This document shows, piece by piece, positions 17,668 through 27,531 of a stretch of 64,000 nt of DNA (the first letter of the stretch is position 1; every line of letters starts with the position of its first letter). Both the position numbers and the translations under genes were made by a program. The notes beneath the pieces were generated by a model. It was not told the origin of the DNA. It saw nothing but the letters and a program-made list of their open reading frames with translations, and made no database searches. The stretch is from Humibacillus sp. DSM 29435 (lineage in GTDB: Bacteria; Actinomycetota; Actinomycetes; Actinomycetales; Dermatophilaceae): NCBI RefSeq assembly GCF_001758225.1, contig NZ_MAST01000023.1:62001-126000 (forward strand). The letters are read 5' to 3'.

Positions 17668-19560
17668 TCACCGCTTGGGATGGCTGGCGCCATCGTCGCG
17701 CGGAATCCATGTCCATGCTCTTACCCCCGGGCCTGTCGCCGTCAGTCTGACAACACCATCGGCCACCTCGAGCGGGAGTCCGTATGCCGGTCGGCCGCCC
17801 TCGATGCCCGCGAGATGACGAACGTCGATCGACAACGGCTCGTGCGCTGCCCGCGACACGTGCACGAGCGCGTTCTCGGTGACCGTCTCACGCAGGAACA
17901 CGATCGAGTCGCCGTCGGCGTGCACCCAGCGCAGTCCGCCCGTGCGCAAGGCCGAGGACGACCGGCGCGCCGCGATCAATCCGCGGTAGACCTCGAGAAT
18001 TCTGCTGTCCCAGTCGGATTCGTTCCAAGGCATGGGCCGGCGGCCGTCTTCGCCGAACCGTCCCTCCATCCCGATCTCGTCACCGTAGGTCAGCATCGGC
18101 ATCGACGGCAGCGTGAACAACAACCCGGCGGCAACGTCGACGCCCCGGCCGTCGCCGCCGACGAGGGTGCGCACGCGGGTCACATCGTGCGAGCCGACGA
18201 GGTTGAAGGAGTGCACCAACGACTGCCACGCGATGCGCGAGGTGAAGTCGCGCATCGTCTCGACAACGTCTGCGGCATCGAGCAGCGGCAACGGCACCGG
18301 GGCGCCGAGAAAGCTGGGGTCGCTCTCGGCATCGCGCAGCCAGGTCCAGACCGGCTTGCAGAAGCCGGCGTAGTTCATCACCCCGTGCCAGCCGTCGCCC
18401 GGTAGGTCGACCGTGTAGTCGTGCACGTGCTCGCCGACGAGCAGCGCCTCGGGCGCCCATCTCGCCATCGAGTCGCGCATCTGGCGGGCGACCTCATGGT
18501 TGAGGTCGGTACCGCGCCAGCGGCCGGTCATGTTGGCCACATCGACGCGCCAGCCGTCGAGCCCACCCGAGTCAGACGAGTCGGCCACCCAGTGGCGCAC
18601 CACGCCGGTCGGGTGCTCGAAGAGCTTCGTGCGCAGCTGCTCGCTGCGGTGGTTGAGCTTCGGCAGCGAGCTCACCCCCAGCCAGCCGACGTAGTCGCCG
18701 TCCTCCCAGATGTAGTAGTCCCGCTCGGGGGCGCTCTCACCTCCCGGGCCGCTGGCGCTCAGGAACCACTCGTGCGCATCTCCGGTGTGGTTCGTCGTGA
18801 AGTCACCCAGCACCTTCATGCCCCGCTGGTGGGCGGCACGGGTCAGCCGTCGCAGCGCGTCAGCACCACCGAGCACGGGGTCGACCGCCTCGAAGGATGC
18901 CGCGTCGTAGCGGTGGTTCGACCGGGCCGGAAAGAAGGGGGTGAGGTAGACCACGTCGACGCCGAGCCGCTCGAGGTGGTCGAGATGCTCGGTGACGCCG
19001 TCGAGGTCGCCTCCGTAGAGCTGCTTCGCGATGCGGCCCGGCCGGGTGTCGACCTCGTCGGCCCAGTCGGCCGGCAGCGCCCAGTCGGGTGGCTCGCGCT
19101 GGTCGGCCCCTGCCGAACGCGCGAACCGGTCGGGGAAGACCTGGTAGACGACGGCGCCCTCGGCCCACGCGGGCGGGGGCGCGTCGTGGGCGAGCAGGCG
19201 AAAGTCGCTCGCATCAGGCACGTCTCGACCGTGCACCCCGGTGCCGTTCAGCCAGGCGTACTGCCGAGGGCCCCCCGAGAGCAGGAAGCGGTAGGTGGTG
19301 ACCGGGTTGTGACAGGTGAGCGAGGCCCCCCACCAGGCGTCGACGTCGGTGGTGAGCACGAGCTTCGCGGCGACGAACTCCTGCTCACCGTCGGGGCTGG
19401 TACGCACGTGAACGGCATCCACGTCATTCTCGAGCGGCACGCGCAGGAGCAGCTCGACAACGTCACCGAGCCGGGGTCGCTGGTTGGAGACGTAGCGCTC
19501 CGACCCGTCATGGTGCGGTTGCGTGAGCCACGTGTCACGCGGGGTCGGCGCGGCGGTCAC
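17668..19560 (-). CDS. GH13 alpha-glucan hydrolase (neopullulanase/cyclomaltodextrinase/alpha-glucosidase type)
   Basis: 630 residues without a signal peptide, so cytoplasmic. An N-terminal beta domain (about 1-130) precedes the (beta/alpha)8 barrel. The four GH13 regions are visible: DFTTNH (about 253-258), GWRVDVANM with nucleophile Asp340, LLVGEH with acid/base Glu377, and VGSHDVTR with the transition-state Asp459. A C-terminal beta domain closes the protein. N-domain plus barrel resembles enzymes that cut maltodextrins brought in by MalEFG. Exact specificity cannot be assigned. GTG start 19560 with a GGTGA SD, 26 nt after malG. Confidence 0.88.
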   Translation of the reverse strand: MTAAPTPRDTWLTQPHHDGSERYVSNQRPRLGDVVELLLRVPLENDVDAVHVRTSPDGEQEFVAAKLVLTTDVDAWWGASLTCHNPVTTYRFLLSGGPRQYAWLNGTGVHGRDVPDASDFRLLAHDAPPPAWAEGAVVYQVFPDRFARSAGADQREPPDWALPADWADEVDTRPGRIAKQLYGGDLDGVTEHLDHLERLGVDVVYLTPFFPARSNHRYDAASFEAVDPVLGGADALRRLTRAAHQRGMKVLGDFTTNHTGDAHEWFLSASGPGGESAPERDYYIWEDGDYVGWLGVSSLPKLNHRSEQLRTKLFEHPTGVVRHWVADSSDSGGLDGWRVDVANMTGRWRGTDLNHEVARQMRDSMARWAPEALLVGEHVHDYTVDLPGDGWHGVMNYAGFCKPVWTWLRDAESDPSFLGAPVPLPLLDAADVVETMRDFTSRIAWQSLVHSFNLVGSHDVTRVRTLVGGDGRGVDVAAGLLFTLPSMPMLTYGDEIGMEGRFGEDGRRPMPWNESDWDSRILEVYRGLIAARRSSSALRTGGLRWVHADGDSIVFLRETVTENALVHVSRAAHEPLSIDVRHLAGIEGGRPAYGLPLEVADGVVRLTATGPGVRAWTWIPRDDGASHPKR

Positions 19561-19586
19561 CGGCGCTCACCGGTGCCCATGAGCGC

Positions 19587-20528
19587 TCACTTCACCGAAC
19601 CGGTGGTCAGGCCTCCGACGATCTGCTTCTGCACCGACAGGTAGAGCGCCACGACGGGAATCGAGCAGAGCAGCGCCCCGGCGGCGAACTGACCGAACAG
19701 CCGGTTCTTCTCGTTGCCGATGCTCATGCTGTAGAGCCCGACGCCGACGGTCTGCGAGCTGACGTCCTGCAGAAAGATCGAGGCGAGCAGAAACTCGCTG
19801 AACAGGCCGATGAACGAGATCATGAAGGTCGTGACGAGGATCGGCATGGTCAGACGCAGGATCATCGTGAAGAAGATCCGGGCGTGTGAAGCGCCGTCGA
19901 CCTTGGCCGCCTCGTCGAGCTCTCGCGGCACCGTGTCGAAGTAGCCCTTGAGGAGCCAGACGTTCGCCCCCATGGCGCCGCCGAGATAGACCAGGCCGAG
20001 GCCGAGCACGGTGTTGAGCCCGAGGGCCGGAATGATGTCACCGATCTTGGCGAACATCAGGTAGAGCGCCACGAAGGTGAGCAGGGCCGGAAACATCTGC
20101 AGCAACAGCAGGCTGAGCAGCCCACCTCGGCGACCCTTGAACCGCATCCGCGAGAAGGCGTACGCCGCGCAGGCTCCGATGAAGACCTGGCCGAAGGCTC
20201 CGATGAAGGCCACCAACAGCGAGTTCTTGAACCAGGTGGTGAACGGTCGCGCCGGGTCGTTGAAGAGGGTGTCGAAGTTGCTCATCGAGAAGCTCTTCGG
20301 GATGAGCTCGGCCGAGTTCAGCGTGCCGGACGGGTTGAAGGCAGCCGAGATGAGGAACACGATCGGGAACAGGGCCCAGATCAGCGCCACGACGGCGAGA
20401 CCGTGCCGCCACCAGACCGACCTGCCGAGGCCTCGAGGGCCTTGGGCCGTGGTCGCGGTGCCGTGGGCGGTCTTCGCCCTGATCGTGGTGGCCGCCGGCG
20501 CGGCGAGCGAAGCGGGTTCGGTGGACAT
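19587..20528 (-). CDS. malG: Maltodextrin ABC transporter permease, MalG-type
   Basis: 313 residues with six membrane helices after a ~35-residue polar N-terminus. The EAA loop that docks onto the ATPase is ELDEAAKVDGASHARIF. FPIVFLISAAFNPSG after the first helix is typical of MalG. Start and malF stop share one base (TGATG), implying tight coupling. It forms the channel with MalF. Confidence 0.93.
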   Translation of the reverse strand: MSTEPASLAAPAATTIRAKTAHGTATTAQGPRGLGRSVWWRHGLAVVALIWALFPIVFLISAAFNPSGTLNSAELIPKSFSMSNFDTLFNDPARPFTTWFKNSLLVAFIGAFGQVFIGACAAYAFSRMRFKGRRGGLLSLLLLQMFPALLTFVALYLMFAKIGDIIPALGLNTVLGLGLVYLGGAMGANVWLLKGYFDTVPRELDEAAKVDGASHARIFFTMILRLTMPILVTTFMISFIGLFSEFLLASIFLQDVSSQTVGVGLYSMSIGNEKNRLFGQFAAGALLCSIPVVALYLSVQKQIVGGLTTGSVK

Positions 20529-22114
20529 CAGTTGACCTCCTCGAGAGAAGCGGTGCGACGGAAGCCGGCGTAGCTCATGATCGCGACGATGAAGAAGATG
20601 ATGATCGAGACGGCAGCCGCGAGCCCGTAGTCGGGCGAGGTGCCGCTGAAGGCGAGCCGGAAGGCGTAGGTGATGAGCAGGTCGGTGTTGCCGATGCTCG
20701 TGTTGTCGGAGTCGAACGGCCCACCGCCCGTCAGCAGGTAGACCAGGCTGAAGTTGTTGAAGTTGAAGGCGAAGGAGGCGATGAGCAACGGCCCGACCGC
20801 GACGAGCAGCAGCGGCATGATGATCGACCGCAGCGTGCGGGCCGGGCCGGCACCGTCGATCTTGGCGGCCTCCCGCACATCAGACGGGATCGACTGCAGG
20901 GCCCCGGTGGTGATGAGGAACATGTACGGGAAGCCGAGCCACAGGTTGGCGATGAGAATGGCGGCCTTGGCCGCCCACGGGTTGCCGAGCCAGTCGACGT
21001 CGAGATGCGTCAGGCTGTTGACCAGGCCGTAGTCCTGGTTGAACATCGAAGCCCACAGCAGCGAGGTGACGAATCCCGGTATGGCGTAGGGCAACACGAG
21101 CAGGGCCCGGTAGTAGCTCTTGCCCTTGAGTCGCTCGTCGTTGAACAGCAGCGCCAGCAGCATGCCGAGGATGAACGTGGTGATCACCGAGAGCGCCGCG
21201 AACGCGATGTTCCAGGCGAAGATCTTCAGGAACCCGCTCCGGATCGACGAGTCGGTCAGGATGGTCTGGAAGTTCTTGAACCCGACGTTCTCGACCCACT
21301 TCTGGGGGAAGGCCTGGCCCTTGCCGTCCTGGGGCACGAACCGGGCGTCCTTGACGACGTACACCTGGCCGGTCGCGGTGTTCTTCAGCGTGTCACTGGC
21401 CTCGTCGTAGGTCACGGTGGCGCGGCCCTCGAAGGCCTCACTGAGCCCGACCGCCTTGATGCCGCTGCCGTCGGTGCTCGGCACGGCGAAGGTCGCCAGG
21501 TCTTTGCGTGCGTTAATCTGGCGAGCGTTGAGCACGGTGAACCCGGGGGCCTTGGTGATCTTGCCCGAGTCGGTCTTGACCACACCGTCGGCCGGCAGGT
21601 CGGACAGACCCTTCTCGTCGCCGACCTTCAGGGCACCGTCGGGGCTGGTGAGCAGGAAGAAGAGGTTGCCGGTGGCAACGTCGGAACCCTCCTTCACCGC
21701 GATGCTGAGCTTGTACCGGGGTGCGCCCGCCACCTCCCGCACGGAGTTGCGCTCGATGGCCGTGATGGTCTCTGCCTTGGTGATCGTCTGGCCGTTGGTG
21801 AAGGCCGTGCTCACGGTCATGATGATCGGCCACACCTGCAGGCCGAGCAGCAGGATGAGACCGGGGAGCAGGTACTTCATCGGGATGCTGCGTCGGGTCG
21901 AGTAGACGACGAGCACCGCCATGACCACGATCGCGAGGATGACGATGTAGAGCCCGTAGCCCTCGTCGGCCAGCCGCGTGGCGAGGTAGAACGCGACCAC
22001 GACGACCAGGGCGAGCGCAGCCCACTTGACGATGACGGCCCACAGCGGGGGCTTCGGGCTGTGGTAGGTGGGCGGGCTCGCCGGTGCCGGCGGCGTCTTG
22101 GTGGCCAAAGACAT
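20528..22114 (-). CDS. malF: Maltodextrin ABC transporter permease, MalF-type
   Basis: 528 residues, close to enterobacterial MalF (514) and longer than most sugar permeases because of the large extracytoplasmic loop between the early helices (about residues 105-285, including a stretch with charged and glycine residues). That loop contacts the binding protein in MalF-type systems. The EAA motif is VREAAKIDGAGPARTL. Three N-terminal helices precede the loop. SD is weak; there are 152 nt, with a strong hairpin, between it and malE. Confidence 0.93.
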   Translation of the reverse strand: MSLATKTPPAPASPPTYHSPKPPLWAVIVKWAALALVVVVAFYLATRLADEGYGLYIVILAIVVMAVLVVYSTRRSIPMKYLLPGLILLLGLQVWPIIMTVSTAFTNGQTITKAETITAIERNSVREVAGAPRYKLSIAVKEGSDVATGNLFFLLTSPDGALKVGDEKGLSDLPADGVVKTDSGKITKAPGFTVLNARQINARKDLATFAVPSTDGSGIKAVGLSEAFEGRATVTYDEASDTLKNTATGQVYVVKDARFVPQDGKGQAFPQKWVENVGFKNFQTILTDSSIRSGFLKIFAWNIAFAALSVITTFILGMLLALLFNDERLKGKSYYRALLVLPYAIPGFVTSLLWASMFNQDYGLVNSLTHLDVDWLGNPWAAKAAILIANLWLGFPYMFLITTGALQSIPSDVREAAKIDGAGPARTLRSIIMPLLLVAVGPLLIASFAFNFNNFSLVYLLTGGGPFDSDNTSIGNTDLLITYAFRLAFSGTSPDYGLAAAVSIIIFFIVAIMSYAGFRRTASLEEVN

Positions 22115-22204
22115 GGGAGACCTCTATCCTGAGCAGGGAGCGAGAGCGCGAGGGCAGGTCGGGGCGCGCCTGCTGTGCAGGATTGCGACCTCAGTGGCGC
22201 ATCG

Positions 22205-22248
22205 CCATCCGGGTGGTCGGCACCGCAGAGCGCCGACCACCCGGATGG
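22205..22248 (-). other. Strong stem-loop between malE and malF
   Basis: Perfect 17-bp inverted repeat (arms 22205-22221 and 22232-22248, sequence CCATCCGGGTGGTCGGC) with a 10-nt loop. There is no T-run, so full termination is unlikely. In the polycistronic mRNA it would protect the malE 3' end or attenuate malFG, raising binding-protein output over permease. Confidence 0.75.
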
Positions 22249-22266
22249 GTCAAACTCAAGGGCTGG

Positions 22267-23589
22267 TCAGCCCTTGTTGATGTTGGCGACGATTTCCTTC
22301 TGAGCCGACGCGAAGCGCGCCTGGGCTCCGGCCTTGCCGGCGATGACGTCGGCCGACGCCTGGCCGAGCGGGCCCCAGACCGAGTTCATGGCCGGGATGT
22401 TCGGCATCGGCTTGCTGTCCTTGCCGGCCTCGAAGAACGCCTTGACGTCGGGGTTTGACGCCGCGACCTCGTCGTAGGCGGCGGTGAGGGCCGGCGGGCG
22501 GCCGAGGGCCTTGAACAGCTCGAGCTGAACGTCCTTCTTGGTGAGGTAGTTCGTCACGAACTCCTGCGCGATGGCGGCGTTCTTGGCCTTGGCGCTGACG
22601 TAGAACAGCTGCACGCCGAGGAACGGCTGCATCTGGCCGCCACCGTCAAGGGTGGGCAGGTCGCTGATGGCGTACTTGATGTTCGCCTTCTTGGCGTTCG
22701 TCGTGGCCCAGGGGCCGGTGAAGAAGTACGGCGCCTTGCCGGCGTCGAAGAGGCCCTCGGCGTTGTCGTCACCGACGTTCGTCGAGAGCACGCCCTCCTT
22801 GCCCAGCTTGGCCAGCACCTCGGCGCCCTGCACAGAGCCCTTGCTGTCGACGATGACCTTCTTGGGGTCGAACCCGCCGTCTGCGGACGCTCCGAAGATG
22901 CCGCCACCGAAGGCGCTCATGTAGGGGTAGGTGTAGTAGGCGTTACCCACCTTGCCGACCTGCTGCAGCAGCACGTTGGTGACCTTGGGGTTCTTCGCCT
23001 TGATCGCCTTGCCCGACGCGACCAGCTCGTCCATGGTCTTGGGGGCGTCGGGGGCGAGGGCGGTGTTGCGCATCAGCGCGATGTTCTCGACCGCGTAGGG
23101 CACGCCATAGTTCTGGCCGTTGAACTTGGCCGCGTTGATCGACTGCCTGCTGAACTGTGATGCCGTGTCGGCCGAGAGCTGGATCGGGGCGACCGTGTTC
23201 TCCTGAACGAGCTCACCGAGCCAGTCGTGGGCGCCGACCACGATGTCGGGGCCCTTGCCCACCTTCGTGGCGTCCTTGAACTGCTGGCGGGTGTTGACGG
23301 CGATCTGCACCGAGGTGGTGATGCCCTGCTCCTGCCCGAAGGCGTCGGCGATCTTCTTCACCGTCGGAGCCCGGTCGGCGTCGGTCCAGATGACGAGGTC
23401 GACGTTCGCGTCGCGCACGGGCGCGTCGGTCGTCGATGACGGCTTGGGGGCCGCCGCGCTGGTGCTGGTGTCGTTGGCCGCTGGGGCCGCCGTACCGGGG
23501 GTGGACGGGGTTGACGACCCGCCGCAGGCGCTGAGGGCCAGGGCGGCAACGCCCGAGATGGCCATCGCGCCGATGACACGCTTGTGCAT
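22267..23589 (-). CDS. malE: Maltodextrin-binding lipoprotein, MalE-type
   Basis: 440 residues. Signal sequence with lipobox LSACGG (Cys about 22), a Ser/Thr/Pro/Ala-rich tether to about residue 58, then the extracellular solute-binding fold (VDLVIWTDADRAPTVKKIADAFG, DIVVGAHDWLGELV, NYGVPYAVENIALMRN, PYFFTGPWATTN). The start at 23589 has SD GAAGGAGA and gives the signal peptide directly at the N-terminus. First gene of the operon, controlled from the palindrome-rich region upstream. Confidence 0.95.
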   Translation of the reverse strand: MHKRVIGAMAISGVAALALSACGGSSTPSTPGTAAPAANDTSTSAAAPKPSSTTDAPVRDANVDLVIWTDADRAPTVKKIADAFGQEQGITTSVQIAVNTRQQFKDATKVGKGPDIVVGAHDWLGELVQENTVAPIQLSADTASQFSRQSINAAKFNGQNYGVPYAVENIALMRNTALAPDAPKTMDELVASGKAIKAKNPKVTNVLLQQVGKVGNAYYTYPYMSAFGGGIFGASADGGFDPKKVIVDSKGSVQGAEVLAKLGKEGVLSTNVGDDNAEGLFDAGKAPYFFTGPWATTNAKKANIKYAISDLPTLDGGGQMQPFLGVQLFYVSAKAKNAAIAQEFVTNYLTKKDVQLELFKALGRPPALTAAYDEVAASNPDVKAFFEAGKDSKPMPNIPAMNSVWGPLGQASADVIAGKAGAQARFASAQKEIVANINKG

Positions 23590-23636
23590 GGATTCTCCTT
23601 CGAAGCCAGGTGGCACACGCCGCCACCGGTGGCGTG

Positions 23637-23693
23637 AGGTTAGCAAGAAGGTCCCTGCAAGATCCACCCTTCTTGCAGCAATTTTTTGCAACG
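23637..23693. promoter_or_regulatory. malE promoter and nested operator palindromes
   Basis: On the minus strand a -10 TAACCT (23642-23637) precedes malE by about 48 nt. Just upstream are nested inverted repeats: GCAAGAAGG (23643-23651) with CCTTCTTGC (23668-23676), and TGCAAGA (23656-23662) with TCTTGCA (23671-23677). TTGCAAC at 23686-23692 is a further half-site. The block covers the -10/-35 region, as expected for a LacI-type repressor. The remaining ~240 nt up to the ATPase gene shows no gene; it must hold that gene's promoter. Confidence 0.55.
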
Positions 23694-23931
23694 ATCTGAT
23701 CTCGACCCCTCCATGACGGCGGAGAGAGACCGCCGCCACGTGGTCGAACCACGCCCTCGGTGCGTCTTGGTTCGGCGTCGAGAACCGCAGCGCCACGCGG
23801 TCGTCAGTCGACCGGGGGTAGCGGTGACGACACTGTTGAGACATGATGGGCCTGCCGCCCGACCGGGCGAGCATGCCCTTTACAACGGATCGTCCGGCAC
23901 GTTCCTGCCGGTGAAGGAAGGCAATGGCGCC

Positions 23932-25035
<1,104 letters not shown>

Positions 25036-25054
25036 CGACCCAGCACCGCAACGA

Positions 25055-25120
25055 GAGGGCAGTTCGCGCCCGTGACCCGCAAGCCACGCTTTCGGAGAAC
25101 GGCGCGCGAGCTGCCCTTTT
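25055..25120 (+). terminator. Terminator after the ABC ATPase gene
   Basis: GGGCAGTTCGCGCC (25057-25070) pairs, with mismatches, with GGCGCGCGAGCTGCCC (25100-25115), followed by TTTT (25116-25120). Confidence 0.7.
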
Positions 25121-25135
25121 GGGGTCCACACGCCC

Positions 25136-25141
25136 TAGGCT
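25136..25141 (+). promoter_or_regulatory. -10 box of the Pr6Pr gene (leaderless)
   Basis: TAGGCT lies 7 nt before the GTG at 25149; no SD is present. Confidence 0.45.
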
Positions 25142-25148
25142 CACCCCC

Positions 25149-25817
25149 GTGACAAAATCGGGCCTCGGTCGCTACTGGCACATCGCGACCCTCACGGTGG
25201 CCGTCGTCGCGCTGGTTCTGCAGCTGGCACTGATCGTCTCCGGTCAGAACGTGCTCGAGGGGGCGGCCAAACCCGTCTCCGACCTCGAACGAGTGCGCCG
25301 CTTCTTCTGCTACTTCACCATCCAGTCGAACTTCCTGGTGGCCGTGGCGATGGGGTTCATCGTGGCCCGACGTACCGCCGGGCAGGTCTTCCGCGTCATC
25401 CGGCTCGCCTCGCTCGTCGGCATCACCGTCACCGGCATCGTCGCGTTCGTCGCACTGCCACCCTCACCTTCGTACTCGGCGCTCAACCTGCTGTGCGACC
25501 GACTGCTGCACATCGTCGTGCCGGCGCTCACCTTCGTCGGGTGGCTGGCCTTCGGCCCGCGGGGCAAGGTGCGCCGCGAAGACCTGCTCCCCTCCCTCAT
25601 CTGGCCCGTGCTCTGGCTCGTCGCCACCCTCGCCCTCGGTCCGTTCGTCGGCTGGTACCCGTACCCGTTCATCAACGTCGACCAGATCGGCTACGGCCGC
25701 ACGCTGGTCAACTGCGCGCTCATCGCGGTGCTGTTCTTCGCGTTGGCCGCCGCCGCACGGTGGGCCGACCGGCGCCTGCCCACGCGCGTCCCCGATCGTG
25801 ACACGATCTCCTCGTGA
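25149..25817 (+). CDS. Pr6Pr-family membrane protein
   Basis: 222 residues with six predicted membrane helices. The family signature region FFCYFTIQSNFLVAVAMG follows helix 1, LLHIVVPALTFVGWLAFGPRG lies mid-protein, and YPYPFINVDQIGYGRTLVN precedes the last helix. This is the FAR-17a/AIG1-like bacterial Pr6Pr family; its function is unknown. The start is GTG at 25149 rather than an in-frame codon 30 nt upstream, because that would include the -10 box. It overlaps the next gene by 4 nt. Confidence 0.82.
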   Translation: MTKSGLGRYWHIATLTVAVVALVLQLALIVSGQNVLEGAAKPVSDLERVRRFFCYFTIQSNFLVAVAMGFIVARRTAGQVFRVIRLASLVGITVTGIVAFVALPPSPSYSALNLLCDRLLHIVVPALTFVGWLAFGPRGKVRREDLLPSLIWPVLWLVATLALGPFVGWYPYPFINVDQIGYGRTLVNCALIAVLFFALAAAARWADRRLPTRVPDRDTISS

Positions 25818-27058
25818 CACTCGAGATCACCACCGCCCGGCCCGACCCCGCCCTGCTCGACCTCCCGTGGTCGACGCCGCTGGAGGACTGGCCGGAGGAT
25901 ACCCTCGCCGCCCTGCCCCGTGGCATCTCGCGTCACGTCGTGCGGTTCGTCAAGCTGGGCCCCCGGGTGCTGGCCGTCAAGGAGATCAAGGCCGACATCG
26001 CCGACCGCGAGTACGCGATGCTGCGCAACCTACGCCGCCTCGGAGTGCCGTCGGTCGAGCCGTTCGGTGTGGTGCACGGCCGCACCGATGCGTTTGGCGA
26101 GCCGCTCGACGCGTGTCTGATCACCCGGCACCTGCAGTTCTCGTTGCCCTACCGCGCCCTCTACAGCCAGAACCTCCGGCCCGGCACCGCCGTTCGCCTC
26201 ATGGACGCTCTGGCGCTGTTGCTCGTGCGGCTGCATCTCGATGGCTTCTGGTGGGGCGACGTCTCGTTGTCGAACACGCTCTTCCGTCGTGACGCCGGCG
26301 CCTTCGCGGCCTACCTCGTCGACGCCGAGACCGGAGAGCTGCACCCGAAGCTGTCGCGCGGACAACGCGAGCACGACCTCGACATCGCCCAGGTCAACAT
26401 CGCCGGAGAGCTGATGGACCTCGATGCCGGTGGTTTCCTCGAAGAGAGCGCCGACCCCTTCGACGTGGCGGCATCCATCATCGAGCGCTACCACTCCCTC
26501 TGGGACGAGCTGACCGCCACCGAGCAGTTCGAGGCGGGCGACCGCTGGCGGGTCGAGGAGCGCATCCGCCGGCTCAACGGCCTCGGCTTTGACGTCGACG
26601 AGCTGTCGATCACCACCGACATCGGGGGCACCGAGATGGTGATCACCCCGAAGGTCGTGGATGCCGGGCACCACTCCCGCCGCCTCCTGCGCCTCACCGG
26701 GCTCGACGTCGGCGAGAACCAGGCACGGCGTCTGCTCAACGACCTCGACGCCTACGCCGCCGCCACCGACCGTCAGGGTGAAGACGAGGAGATCCTCGCC
26801 CACGACTGGCTCGCGAAGGTCTACGAACCGGTGGTTCGTGCCGTGCCGCGCGACCTGACCGGCCGTCTCGAACCGGCCGAGGTCTTCCACGAGGTGCTCG
26901 AGCACCGCTGGTACATGAGCGAGCGAGCCGGCCACGACGTCATGGTGGGCGACGCCCTCGCCGACTATCTCTCGGCCGTGCTCCCCTCCAAACCGGAGGA
27001 GAAGGCGGTGCTCGGCGTCGACACCCAGGAGATGCCGGTGATCAGCGGCCCGCTCTGA
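25814..27058 (+). CDS. DUF4032 protein with kinase-like (WaaP/Kdo-type) N-terminal domain
   Basis: 414 residues. The N-terminal ~200 residues look like a small eukaryotic-like kinase fold: VLAVKEIKADIADREYAML (Lys and Glu of the ATP site), HLDGFWWGDVSLSNTLF (catalytic-loop-like, Asp and Asn present), then AYLVDAETGE in the DFG position. The C-terminal half is DUF4032. Whether it phosphorylates anything is untested. The start GTG overlaps the Pr6Pr stop. Its 3' end overlaps the convergent VKOR gene by 17 bp. Confidence 0.78.
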   Translation: MTLEITTARPDPALLDLPWSTPLEDWPEDTLAALPRGISRHVVRFVKLGPRVLAVKEIKADIADREYAMLRNLRRLGVPSVEPFGVVHGRTDAFGEPLDACLITRHLQFSLPYRALYSQNLRPGTAVRLMDALALLLVRLHLDGFWWGDVSLSNTLFRRDAGAFAAYLVDAETGELHPKLSRGQREHDLDIAQVNIAGELMDLDAGGFLEESADPFDVAASIIERYHSLWDELTATEQFEAGDRWRVEERIRRLNGLGFDVDELSITTDIGGTEMVITPKVVDAGHHSRRLLRLTGLDVGENQARRLLNDLDAYAAATDRQGEDEEILAHDWLAKVYEPVVRAVPRDLTGRLEPAEVFHEVLEHRWYMSERAGHDVMVGDALADYLSAVLPSKPEEKAVLGVDTQEMPVISGPL

Positions 27059-27524
27059 CGCCCGGCCGGGCTCGGTCGTGCGCCGGGCCCGACAGGATCT
27101 GGCCGAAGAGCACCGTGATCCACAGCAGGAACGTCAGCACGTGAACTCCGGTGCACCAGAGGCAGATCGCGTGGATGCGGTAGAGCTCGGCCCACACCAG
27201 GTAGAGCGCCATACCGAGGCCGATCGTCAGCCACGCCAGCCGAACCGGGTCGAGCCACCCCTCGCCGCGACGCCACACCGCCGGTAGACACAGCACCAGT
27301 GAGACCGCGAAGAAGACGAGGCCGAGCGGCGCGACCGGCACGCCCATGAAGGTGCTCCAGGCGCTCGAGGTCACCTTGGCGCAGTCGACGACTCCGCCGA
27401 TGCTGCAGGCGAGCGTCGCGTTGTCGGTGAGGTGCTCGTAGGTGAGGTACGCCGACACGAGCAGCCCCGCGACGTTGAACGTCAGCGTCGTCGGCGCCAG
27501 CCAGCCCGGGCGTTCACGCACCAT
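27042..27524 (-). CDS. Vitamin K epoxide reductase (VKOR) family membrane oxidoreductase
   Basis: 160 residues with four or five helices. The four VKOR cysteines are in place: Cys40 and Cys48 in the loop CSIGGVVDC, and the active pair Cys121-x-x-Cys124 in ICLWCTGVH. In actinobacteria VKOR replaces DsbB, passing electrons from thiol oxidants outside the membrane to quinone. It follows the thioredoxin-like gene at 27532 by 7 nt, so the pair probably works together. Confidence 0.92.
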   Translation of the reverse strand: MVRERPGWLAPTTLTFNVAGLLVSAYLTYEHLTDNATLACSIGGVVDCAKVTSSAWSTFMGVPVAPLGLVFFAVSLVLCLPAVWRRGEGWLDPVRLAWLTIGLGMALYLVWAELYRIHAICLWCTGVHVLTFLLWITVLFGQILSGPAHDRARPGVRAGR

Positions 27525-27531
27525 CAGCCGG

